Below are positions 25,277 through 35,360 of a stretch of DNA of 64,000 nt, in pieces. The position numbers and the translations under genes were made by a program. The DNA comes from Varanus komodoensis (taxonomy: Eukaryota > Chordata > Lepidosauria > Squamata > Varanidae), in contig NW_025336576.1 of assembly GCF_004798865.1 (NCBI RefSeq), positions 449,643 through 513,642 of the forward strand. Direction: 5' to 3'. The stretch's first letter is position 1. Every line of letters starts with the position of its first letter. Under the pieces are notes generated by a model. It searched no databases, was not told the origin of the DNA, and saw only the letters and a list, made by a program, of their open reading frames with translations.

Positions 25277-27357
25277 AATGCTGCTCCCTTGCTTTGAGGG
25301 CAGCTTTCACACAAACACTCACTTTAGTTGCTTGTTTTTGGTGTCACATTTCTCAGCGTGTCCGGCTGCGTGGGTCCTGCCCCGCTCCCGTCTCCATGCA
25401 GTTCTCTCCTCGGCTTCATCCATCTCAGCCTTGCCAACCCTCATCCAGGCTCCTTTCCCAAGAATACACAAAGAACGTGCCTCTTCTGCATAATCTGCCC
25501 CTTCTCTTCCAGTAAAAATTAAACGGATTACAGCAACGGTGCAGACAATAAAGGAACCAGTGCTTTGCAGATGAAAGCAGTACATTTATTGGTTCGCTGG
25601 GACAGAGTTTAATATCCGTGTGTGTATTTACACTAGACAGTGAGCCAGGAAAGCAGGTAGCTGATGCCTATCTGCTCTGACGCCGGCTGGCTTTGCCAAA
25701 ACCACACGAGCAGCGTATCGGTTGCAGGATAAATCCCCCACGGAGGTCAGGAGCTGCATGCAAGGCTGGCAAGGCTCCCATGAGGGAGGGAAAAGGTGGG
25801 GCAGAGAAGCAGCGGCAGAGATAAGGCAGGCCAGTCCTGCAAATGTGGAGGAAGAGTGCCTTAGAGATCGTGCTCAGCCAGTGAGCTCGAGAACAGCCTT
25901 CCCTTGCACTAGATGTCTCGAATAAAATTCCTATCAACCTTGGCATTGTCCTCAGGCCTGGGGATGATGGGAGCTGTGTTCTGAGACATTTGGAGAGTGC
26001 CGCTTTGGGGAAGGATGACGGGACATGTGAGATTTTGCAGACCCATGTTTCAATCCCTACTCCACCCTGCAGTTCTCTCTTTGTCTCTCCCTCACACACG
26101 GAGCCTAACCTACCTCGCAGGGCTGTTGTGAGGCGCAAGTGTTTTCGGAGGGGAGAACCACAGGTGCCTCCACAAATCTCCTTGCAAAAAAGAGAGAAGA
26201 AGATAGAAAAGGAGCTTCTGCAAGCTAACTTGGCAGTCCCTTCCAGGCCACGTGTAGGAAACGGGTTGCTTTGTGAATGCAAAATTAGATTTTTCGCCCT
26301 TGCCTTTTGAAATGGCTGTGCCCACTTCCTCCCTATCTTGGCATCATGCTAGTCTGTGGCTTCCTGCCAGCGCGTGACGTGAGTGGGGTGGGCAGAGAAA
26401 TTAGCTTCATCTGAGAGCAGAACTTGCAGCATGGTGGCAAGAGGCGCAGGGAGCCTTTTCTGCGCAGTCAGCTGCTGGCATGGCAGCTGCTAAGACCTGC
26501 CCTGGGAATCCCTCCTCAGTTCAGATCGCAGGTGCAAGTCGCCATTTTCCACCTCTCTTCTGCACATGACAGGGTTTTTCAAAGGGTTCCTGAGATTTTG
26601 TACATGAAACACTTTGAACATGGAAAAGTGCTTTATAACAGTCACTGTACTTGACAAAAGTAAAATTAAAAGAATTGAAAACTGCATCTTCTGGTTTAAT
26701 TTTGTCTTGTGTAAAGTTAACGGATTTGTCACTCTTTCTTAAACCCTTTTCCTCTGGGCAGAGAGCTGGGCCATAGGCTGAGGCATGCAATTAGCACCTT
26801 TATGGAAGGATTTAAACAGAAAGACAGCATGGCCTTCATCAAGTCACCGTCCACACTCCAGAAATTTCTGACTGGCGGGTGCCATCCTGGGTCAGCGCTC
26901 ATGATTATTACCATTCAGTGGAGACAAGCAACCTTTTTTCCCATAAAGAAGTGAGGCAATTGCCTGCAGACTTTCACACGTGGAATTGGGGGCTTTGCTG
27001 CCATTGTTTCCCGAGCCAGAGGGGGCGTGATCCCGACTCCTTCTCAGCCCTTTCCCCAATTACAGCGCCTCACCCTGCCCTCCTGCTCGTCCACAGTTCC
27101 CCTAAAAATGCCTGGGGGGGACACTCCAGCTGCCCCCCACAGAAACCACCTTCCACCAGGTCAAACTGAGCAGGCTGTTCCCCACCTCAGCGGTGCTCGG
27201 CTGGGCGCAACCCGTGAGTCACGTGTGACCCGGAACAAGCAGTGTGACCCCACCGTGCCTGCTCCAGGCGTTGGAGGACCCCTGGGCACGAGCCCCCGAG
27301 AGCCTCAATCCTCCCATGGGCTCTCGCTCGAGTCAGGGTCTCTCTCCGAATGAATGA
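25277..27357. other. unassigned stretch
   Basis: No exon, RNA gene or named repeat. 26560-26720 is AT-rich and CpG-poor. A poly-G run lies near 27114-27120. Confidence 0.4.
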
Positions 27358-27659
27358 CCAAGACCCGCAGGGAAGATAGGATCGCCTTGAACCCGGCGTT
27401 TTTATGGCTGAGATCACCCAGACCCCACCCCCCCATGCTCCCGGGTAGTGGTCTCCACCGCCAACCACAAGTTTTTAGAGCATATGCAGAGTGTTTTATA
27501 GATTCTGAGCCACGTGGGCCCAGCAGCTGGGCAGGTGATGACAAAAGAAGGGGAATGCGGCCAGAAGAAGGCGAGGGGTCTGCAGAGGGGGCTCAGCGCA
27601 ATGACGTTTGATGGCAGGAGACGAACATAACGAGGCACAGGGATTAACATGGGTCTTGG
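27358..27659 (-). repeat. LTR-like interspersed repeat, copy 2
   Basis: Inverted partner of 1521-1818, about 302 bp and visibly very similar. The outer ends are CCAAGACCC and GGGTCTTGG. In element orientation the copy starts TG and can be read to end CA, as LTRs do, and carries TATAAAA near 27495. No clear target duplication was found. Confidence 0.55.
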
Positions 27660-30344
27660 CATGCAAATGAGGGCGATTGCAGTGCTGTTAATGGGCTGCC
27701 TTATCAGCTCTTCCTGATCAGCAAAAAATTAGCCCTGGAAGCTTCTTGGGGAAGCCATCAGATCCCACTTCTTTAAGTAACAGCAAATGCTAAACAGAGA
27801 CCTGGCTTGGAATTGGGGTGAGAATGGGGTGCAGGCATTTTATAACGCAAAGGCACATGAGCAACCCTTTTCTGCCAGGGTTCCTCTGAATTTTCCCACT
27901 TGTCATCTGCTTCCTTGGCATGGCCACCCCTTGCCCACCAAGACATAGAAACATAGAAACAGAGCGAGTCAGAAGGGGTCTCCCTGGCCATCTAGTCTGA
28001 CCCTCGGCTCCGGCCGGCTCCGCTCAAAGACCTAGAGCCCTTGCTTTCTCCTTCTCTGCAGAGCATCCCTCAAAGTTCCTGGCACCTGACAAGGACGCAG
28101 CAAGTTGGACACCAGGTCTGGGAGGGCCTGTGCGACCAGCGCAGCGACCGGCGGGGGAGCAGACTGGACTCCGAGCACCCTGGGTGGGCGCAGGGAGCAC
28201 GAAACGCGGCTTCCCCCACCAGCTCTCTCCACCCAGCTCGCCCTGTCGGTGGCCATGCTTCAGATCGATCCTGAAATTAAACAGGACTCTTGGGGATATT
28301 TATAACTTCCTGGGCTCTTCAACTGTACGCTTGGAGATAACCATATTACCTCCAAGGGCCTCAGGCAAAGGAAAGCAGGGGAAAGTGTCACCGTTGTTTT
28401 CATTTGCTTCAGACCTAGAGCAGCGTCAGTGCAGCGCTGCACAAACGGGGGTGGGGTGTGCAGGGGCGAGAGGACAGGGTGCAAAGCCCCCCCTCCAGGA
28501 CTGCCTCAGCCGTGACTGCCCCGCACACCTCGAGGCCTCCCAGATAAAGCTGGGCTCCTTTGCCGCGCAGTCATTCTGACCACTGGCACCCTGCTTACTG
28601 GGAGGTGCTGTGCTTGTTGTCCAGAGGACAGGCGTCCATCTGAAGGGCTGGGGGGCTGCTCTGTTTGAAGGCTCCCCTCTTTTTGAAGGGCCGTCCCCGC
28701 CAAATCTGACGCAGAGGGGGGGAGACCGGGAGCCTTGAGGCTTGCCTTCCTACGCTCGGAGCCAACAGCGGGCAAGCCTTTTACGGTGCTGTTCATGGTG
28801 CTGAACCTTCACCCCAAAATGGGTTTAGGGCCACGGATGGCTCTTGCAACGTTCCGACAAAACCCCGTGGGCACTGCGGCCTCCAGACGGCGCCTGCTGG
28901 AACGAGCGGCAGCCCGCATGGGTGGGGAACCCCCCAGATTTGCAGAGCGACTCAGGACAAGGCCTAGACGCAGCCCAAGAACGGCCCCCTCCCGCACCCT
29001 TGGCAGACAACCTGGCCTGGCCACAGGTGGCCAATCTCTCCTCTCTTTGCTGAAGCTCGGCAAGAAGAATCCCGCACAGCCACCGGCAGCCTGGATCCAA
29101 ACCGGGGACGGTCCGGGGATCCACTTTGCGGGCCGCAGAACAACAACAAGCCAGAGCAATTAAAGCTACTTACCCTCTCGAGAAGCTTTGAGGCTGATAA
29201 TGTGCCCTCATCATGCCTGGCATTGCCAGTGCTCCCTGTGGATGCTGGCAGTGCAGGGAGCACACACAGAAGCCCCTGGAGATTCAGGCTTGCTTAAGCC
29301 GGAGCCCTCTGCCCTGAACTGGCGGGAGAACGAGACGGGGCCATCAGATGCCGGGGGAGCCCCCAGGTCCTGCCGCAGCCCACGAAATGAGGTGCGAGCA
29401 CGACGAGAGCCCCGTGGACACAGACGGGGCTGCACTGGGAGGGCCCTCGTGCAAGGCAGGACTTGGGAAACTTTGTCCCTTTTGCACCGGTGCAACAGCC
29501 GTGGCTTCCCATCGCTCCTTGCTGACAAATGGCCTTTCTCCCACCCTCTTTCTGCATTTCTCAACCGCATTTCAACTGCAGAAAGCGGGTTCCAGGACCA
29601 TGTACCGAGATAAACAGCAACCCCGCAACAAGGCCTTCATTGTGCAATTACCCAGTCTCTTTTCTGGAATTCGACAAGGGGTCTGGATGACCCACAGCAC
29701 TGTCACCCGTAGCCCTCCTGTGTTTTCCTACCACTTCTTCCAGATTTTTCTTACCGGGGGGAAAAAAACATTAAGGATGAAAAAGCTAAAAGCGGCACTA
29801 TTGGTAGCACCCAGATTTATCCATCTGAAAGTGTTCAAAATAATATATCAAGCAAACCCTGGAACTAGGAGATTTTAACCTGGAATCCAAAATAATGCAA
29901 CATTCAAACCCTCCTCAGGAGTTCATTCCAGAGCTGAAACAGCAGCACAGAAAATCCATCCTTCTTCACAAAGCATCTCCCTTTCCAAAGACCCGAGGAA
30001 GACTCTGGCCCCACGAGCAGGTTGGCATGGGACGACCCGCTCCCTCAGGGAGCTGGGCCCCAAAGGCTGTGCACAGCCCCACGCACATTCCTCCTTGCCG
30101 TTCTCGAATGCTTGTGGCAAATCATCCTATTTCTACTACTTGAACTTGGGAATTTCAGTTCACATTCTTGTTTCCCATCTCAGTTTCTGACAGAACAAAA
30201 GCAATGCCTGTTTCATTTTCCAGTGAGTTTATACAGGGGCCCCACAAGCACCAGTCCTTCCTTTTTGCATCACATTAAGCAAACGAGAGCAAACAATTCT
30301 AGCAGACTCTTGGAACCTTAGTGGGTGCAAGGCATGGAAAATGA
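27660..30344. other. unassigned stretch around a CR1 tail
   Basis: Apart from the CR1 tail at 27945-28020 no repeat family is clear. 28100-29500 is GC-rich with long but unrecognisable frames on both strands. 29750-29900 is AT-rich. No gene supported. Confidence 0.4.
27945..28020 (-). mobile_element. CR1 LINE terminal fragment
   Basis: Plus strand reads ACATAGAAACATAGAAACAGAG, then GAGTCAGAAGGGG, CTGGCCATCTAGTCTGACCC. This is the reverse complement of a CR1 3' terminus with its short tail repeats. Near-identical starts occur at 34915 and 42400. Confidence 0.75.
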
Positions 30345-30641
30345 GGACGGATGGACAGACGGACGGAAGGCAGGAAGGCAGGAGGGAGGGAGGGAGGGAG
30401 AAAGGAAGGAAGGCAGGAAGGAAGCAAGGAAGGAAAGGCAGGCAGGCAGGCAGGCAGGAAGGATGGATGGATGGAGGGAAGAAGGCAGGAAGGACGGAAG
30501 GCAGGAAGGACGGAAGGAAGGCAGGAGGGAGGGAGGGAGGGAGGGAGGGAGGAAGGACGGAAGGAAGCAAGGAAGGAAAGGCAGGCAGGCAGGCAGGCAG
30601 GAAGGAAGGATGGATGGAGGGAAGAAGGAAGGAAGGAAGGA

Positions 30642-30689
<48 letters not shown>

Positions 30690-30902
30690 CAGAAGGCAGG
30701 AAGGAGGGAGGGAGGGAGGGAGGGAGGAAGGATGGAAGGACGGAAGGAAGGCAGGCAGGCGGGCAGGAAGGAAGGAAGGTTGGATGGATGGAAGAAGGAT
30801 GGAAGGCAGGAAGGACGGAAGGCAGGCAGGAAGGAAGGAAGGAAGGATGGAAGGAAGGGAGGAAGGACGAAAGGATGGAAGCAGGCAGGCAGGCAGCAAG
30901 AT
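30345..30902 (+). repeat. long purine tetranucleotide array (GGAA/GGCA/GGGA)
   Basis: About 560 bp of almost uninterrupted four-base units of the type GGAA, GGCA, GGAC, GGAT and GGGA, with homogeneous blocks such as GGCA at 30633-30687. The plus strand is almost pure purine with scattered C and T. Since no unit order makes a stop codon, all three forward frames and two reverse frames stay open for 187-194 codons. The resulting Gly/Arg/Lys or Leu/Pro/Ser peptides are artefacts. Confidence 0.95.
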
Positions 30903-32091
30903 AGGATAGTGGTATTTTAGATTTTCAGGGGAAATTTGAATTGTCCCTTTTCTTCTCTCAACTGCACTGGAATGCTCTCACTCATCCCAACAAAGCTTGT
31001 CCAAGGGAATCGCCCTGGAATTTTTTGCTTCACAGCCAGATGTGTTTGCCACCTGTAATAGCACTCGAGATCCATGGCTTGAGGTGCCATTTCACATTTG
31101 CCATATGGTTGGCGTGCTTCTATTTTCCATCAAAGGAAATGGGATGCCTGGCTGAGTGAGAAAATTTATCACGTGATGTATTAATAAAGTGAAAAACAGG
31201 TAGGGAGGTGGAGAGTCAGACGAACAGGAGAGCGAAATGGGCTTCAATTCCAGAATTTTTGGTTTTTACAATGGATTGCTAATAAGTTGTCATGACAACA
31301 GATGTACCATTTATAGTAATTACTGGTGAATAACAACACAACCAGGAAGGCTGTGGAATAACAGGCCAGAGAGACACTGCATATTCACAGCTAAGGCACT
31401 TTCTCAGTTAGCATGTTGGTTTCAGTCCGCGCTGGGGAGGCAAACGAAAACCAACCCATGGCAACGCGAGCAAGGCAGCCTTTGACTCGCGGTGGGGAAC
31501 AAATGGCACGGATTCTGCTCTGGGCTTGCGCAAAGGGATCCCTGGGCAGCCGAGTGACAGTCCCAAAGTCAGGAGTGAAATGACTTACCCATTTCCTCCA
31601 GAAGAGGCAGAGGGAGTTCATTCGGTACCAGACCACCTTGGGCCTCAGTACCAGGCAGGCACAGCCAAAAGGGAGGATGCGAGGGGATGCGCAAGGCTTG
31701 CATGGAAATGGAAATGGAAACGGCACGTGCCAATCTGTGCAAATTCAGGAAGTGCCCCACCTGAGCCGGGATGCAAGCGCACTGTTGCCAGCGAGGCTGG
31801 GCCTGGTGACCCGGCGCCTCCGCTGCTGTGGCGCAGGTGCTGCACACGGCTGCCCATGGCGCCCACGGCTCTCCTTGCACAGGGTCCCTTCCCCAGGCTG
31901 CCGCATGTGCATCAGGTGGCAGGGCTAGAGGGGCGGCAGGTGGCAATGCTCTTCGCCCCACGTCCCTCCAGAGGGCCGGCTGCAGCTGTCCCGCCTCCCC
32001 CGTGGGGAGCTTGCCAGCTGCTCTCCTCGGGGGGGGGAGGGGATGTGCTGGGCTCTCCAAAGCGCCTGCTCCGTGCCTCGCGAGCGATGGC
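30903..32091. other. unassigned stretch
   Basis: 31140-31340 is AT-rich and CpG-poor and holds an X-box-like palindrome. From 31400 the sequence turns GC-rich. A short GGAAAT repeat lies at 31704-31722. No exon recognised. Confidence 0.4.
31286..31299. promoter_or_regulatory. X-box-like 14-bp palindrome
   Basis: GTTGTCATGACAAC is a perfect palindrome. It differs by one symmetric base per half-site from the RFX-factor X-box form GTTGCCATGGCAAC. It lies in an AT-rich, CpG-poor stretch, far from any gene found here. Function is only a guess. Confidence 0.35.
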
Positions 32092-32199
32092 TTCCCTTCC
32101 CTTCCCTTCCCTTCCCTTCGCCTCGCCTCTGCCTCTGCCTCTGCCTCTGCCTCTGCCTCTGCCTCTGCCTCTGCCTCTGCCTCTGCCTCTGCCTCTGCC
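32092..32199 (+). repeat. CTTCC run followed by CTCTGC hexanucleotide array
   Basis: A CTTCC pentamer run at about 32092-32119 passes into about 13 copies of CTCTGC to 32199. The array keeps several frames open as Leu-Pro, Ala-Ser, Cys-Leu or, in reverse, Ala-Glu and Arg-Gln dipeptide runs. None is credible as protein. Confidence 0.95.
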
Positions 32200-32357
32200 A
32201 GGCCACCCTCCCTGGCCACTCCCGGCCTGAGCCCAGCCCTGCTCAGGCTTCTGTGGCAGGCTGGCCAGGGGCCCAGCTGGGGCAGGAGGCAGGAGGGGCC
32301 GGGAGGGCGCAGCCGGGCAGGCCGGCTGGGCAAGTGGCCAGCAGGCTGGGCAAGGGG

Positions 32358-33050
32358 TGTTGGGAAAATTTGGGTAAATCCTGTCTGAAAAGCATTACTC
32401 CTGTGTGCCTTTGCATTGTGGGATCAAATCCTGCCTTCCTTCTCCAAACCAAGCTGTCACTGTCTAAAATGGCATCCCCCCCCCCTCCTTTCTCTCACCT
32501 TTAGCTGTAGGCTACAGTAGGCCATTTTAGCCCAAATATCCATTACAAATAGTCATTGTTGGAATTCAGTTTACAATAATCTTTTGACAGCCCAGAGGGC
32601 TTCATGTGCCCTGATCATGCAGAATGTCTAGAGTCGAGATAAGGGTCTGAGCTTATCATGAATAGTTTCTAGTGGCTTGATTTTGCAATTCTGAGCAGAC
32701 CTGGAGATGGGTTCAAGTTACTCAACTAAAGTGTCAATACTAATCTCATTGTTACAGTGTGATGGACTGACATTTCTTTATCTGTTCCGTATGTGATGAC
32801 CTCAGAATCTTATTGTAATCTCTGCATTCTGTCATCAGTTGCCCTGTACCTGTGTGCCTATAAATGCCCTGTAATGGTATTGAAGCTTTGCAGCAGAGTT
32901 CACCTCTGTCTGTCCGGTAATGCATTATCGTAAGTACCGCGGGAAACTTGGGTTAATGCAATAAAGCCTCAGATGGTCTGGACGCTTGGTCTTTCCCACG
33001 AACCCGAGTTTTATTCCCTCTTCTCAAATTGAGATTCCGGGATTCTGACA
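32358..33050 (+). mobile_element. solo retroviral-type LTR, copy A
   Basis: Starts TGTTGGGA and ends TCTGACA (TG...CA), 693 bp. A TATA box (TATAAA, 32859-32864) is followed about 100 bp later by a polyadenylation signal (AATAAA, 32960-32965) and a short U5-like part. It is closely similar, by eye around 95 percent, to copy B at 41099-41789. No gag, pol or env remains next to it and no matched target duplication is visible. It is a fossil of moderate to recent age. Confidence 0.88.
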
Positions 33051-33491
33051 GGAGCCAGGCAGGCAGTGGCCATGGTGGGAGTGTCCCACCGCAGGCAGCC
33101 TGGATCAGTTCTGCTCTTCAAGCCAGGGGGGCATCACGCCAGAGAGTCACCCTTCAGGCCAGCAATTGCCACACCTTTCCTAGCAGGAGTCGCTCTGGCT
33201 GCAGGCCACTCTTGGCAGGGGTCTTCAAGGCCCTCACCCGCACCCCTGGGCTCCTGCAGGGCTCGCCATTTTCCTACCCTCTCATCTCCCCACATGCCCG
33301 GGCAGCTTGGACCGGACAGGCCTGGTCCCCCCCCAGAGCTTCCTCCAGCAGCCGGCTGCCCCTGGATCAGGCAACAAGGCAGGGGTGGAAAGCCATGTGG
33401 GGAGTGAGCAGCTGCAACAGCACTGAGGGAGGCGGAGGCGATGCAGAGAGGCCCACGGGCCAACAGCCAAGGCGGAGTGTTGCATCCGCGG
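33051..33491. other. GC-rich stretch between two LTRs
   Basis: GC-rich DNA between LTR copy A and an LTR of another family. It shows no primer-binding site or retroviral reading frame that I recognise, so I do not treat it as proviral interior. Confidence 0.45.
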
Positions 33492-34014
33492 TGTTACAGA
33501 CGAGGCCAGAGACCGGATGGTGAAGTAAAGAGGAGATTTATTCCTGCAGCAGGGACCAACATTCATGGTTAGAATGCAGTGGTGAACAGAGTTGGAAGGA
33601 GATCTTTATACCTTCACAATCCGCTTTCGGCAAATGGGGAACAATACAATCAGTTTTTGACAAGAATGAGAACAATGGCGACAATGGGGAGTTACAGAAT
33701 CACATAAGCAGTTGAGCAAGCGATATACAGAAGCAGATTTGGTTAGCAGTAAGTTTTATCTTTTAATTTACACCTTCTAAGCAATCTTTGCCCATTACGT
33801 CTTTGGTAAGCTTCTTCCATTTTCTGAGGGAATTCTCTGAGGCAGTTACTAGACATTTGAATGGGCTCCAGCTTAGGAGAGCTAAGCCTATCATGCATAC
33901 CCTGAGACAGCTGATTATTCTAGTGTTTGGCTGTGTCATGCCTATCTGGAGCCTAGAGGAGTCATGCCTATCCTGAATGCTCTGAGAAAGCTGATAGGTA
34001 TCTCTATTATGTCA
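33492..34014 (-). mobile_element. solo retroviral-type LTR of a second family
   Basis: On the minus strand it starts TGACATAATAGAG and ends GTCTGTAACA, 523 bp. It has a TATA box (complement at 33605-33610) and a polyadenylation signal AATAAA (complement at 33537-33542) about 65 bp further on, then a short U5-like end. It points opposite to copies A and B. No coding remnant adjoins it. Confidence 0.78.
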
Positions 34015-34914
34015 GGATCCTGGGGAGTCAGGTACAACACGGAGCTCACGCTCTGAGGCGCCTCCTGATCAGCTTGCCCTGTGCAGCAGTGCCACCGGGA
34101 CCGGGCCGGAGCATCAACGCGCAGCTGCGTCCTTGCATGGGGGCCCAGTCCTCATGGGAGCCTCCACCCAGGCCCAGCCCTACCGTCAGGCAGCGTGAGG
34201 CAGCCCCTCAGGTGCTGGACCCTGGAGGGGCAGGAAGTGGCCCCGAGAGTTTGGGAGCATGTGCCGTGCGGTCCCCCTTCCGCACCGAAGCTGGGCTGCA
34301 GCCCCAAAGTGGTGGCGCCACCAGCCCTGCCGCGCCACCAGCCCTAGAGCAAAACTCAGCCAGGTTCCACATGGGGGGGGGGGGGGGGGAGTGCTTGGTC
34401 TTCCACTAACCCGAACCCCAAGCCAAACCCCTTGGACCAGCCCTGCAAACCCTGCGGGGGGGCATGGGACGGCTCAGGGGTCCACTGGAGGGAAAAGCCC
34501 TGCCCGCAGCGGCCTCGTTTGCGCTGCTGCCCTTCGTTTATGGGCTGCCACAGCCTGGACTCTCCTGGTTGCCCTGCATGTCCTTCACCCAGCGGACCCC
34601 CAGCGGACTTCTCCCAGGAGCATCCCCCAATACGGCGGCGTTCCCACAGGCAAAGCCAGCTCTAGCCATCCTTCCAGCCCAGCTTTCTCGGTCCTAGAGG
34701 GCCACTGCAACCCTCTTCTGCACGGGTTCAGCACAGTAGCAGCCACTCTCCCGACTGGAGAAGCCCATGATCACATTTGGGAACTGCAGCCAAAATAGGG
34801 GTCCCCACATCCAGCCACGCCCCACAGGCTCCATCACATGCAATATGCAAGGCAGAAAGCGAAACCTGTAACTCAGGCCTTATGTCTGAATTAGATTGTC
34901 AGCATAGCATTGCA
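34015..34914. other. GC-rich unassigned stretch
   Basis: Very GC-rich, with a long poly-G run at about 34372-34389. No exon recognised; long frames on both strands look compositional. Confidence 0.4.
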
Positions 34915-34985
34915 TAGAAACACGGAAACATAGGAACAGAGCAAGTCAGAAGGAGCCTCCCAGGCCATCTAGCATGGCATTACTG
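34915..34985 (-). mobile_element. CR1 LINE terminal fragment
   Basis: Reverse CR1 terminus: AGAAACACGGAAACATAGGA, GAGTCAGAAGGAG equivalent (CAAGTCAGAAGGAG), CAGGCCATCTAG. Same subfamily as 27945 and 42400. Confidence 0.7.
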
Positions 34986-35239
34986 TGATATCTTGACTTG
35001 TCCGCCAAGTACATTTGCTCTGGATTAACCGCAAGCTGATAAGCAAGGAATTTATTCCACCATGAAATTTGGATCAAAGCAACCCTGCAAGTCTGGGGAG
35101 TGCAACTGTTTGGTACAGTTTCAAGGAAACGAAACACCTTTGTTTCTTACTGTTCTCTTGCTTATTAAAATTATACTGCCCCTAGATCAGCCTTACCAAA
35201 CTGTTATTCACCAGAAGTTTTGGAAGTCAATCTGGATCT

Positions 35240-35360
35240 AGTCCCCACTCAGCCACAAAAGTCACCCGATGACCAATTCTCTGCCTGGTCTACCTCACAA
35301 GACTGTTATGAGTTCTTTGTAAGAAAAAGGGCAGGATAGGAAATGAATAAATAAGTAATA
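35240..35360 (+). mobile_element. SINE 3' fragment
   Basis: CAGCCACAAAAGTCACCCGATGACC, CTACCTCACAAGACTGTTATGAG and the tail GGATAGGAAATGAATAAATAAG follow the 3' half of the tRNA-derived SINEs seen at 40365 and 54165. The tRNA-like head is absent. Confidence 0.55.

Noticed and set aside
30318-30920. Several 113-194-codon Arg/Lys/Gly or Leu/Pro/Ser frames
   Set aside because: They translate a stop-free tetranucleotide repeat and are not genes.
31526-32388. 186-254-codon frames with Leu-Pro, Ala-Ser and Ala-Glu runs
   Set aside because: Open only because of the CTCTGC array and GC-rich flanks; no domain or start context supports coding.
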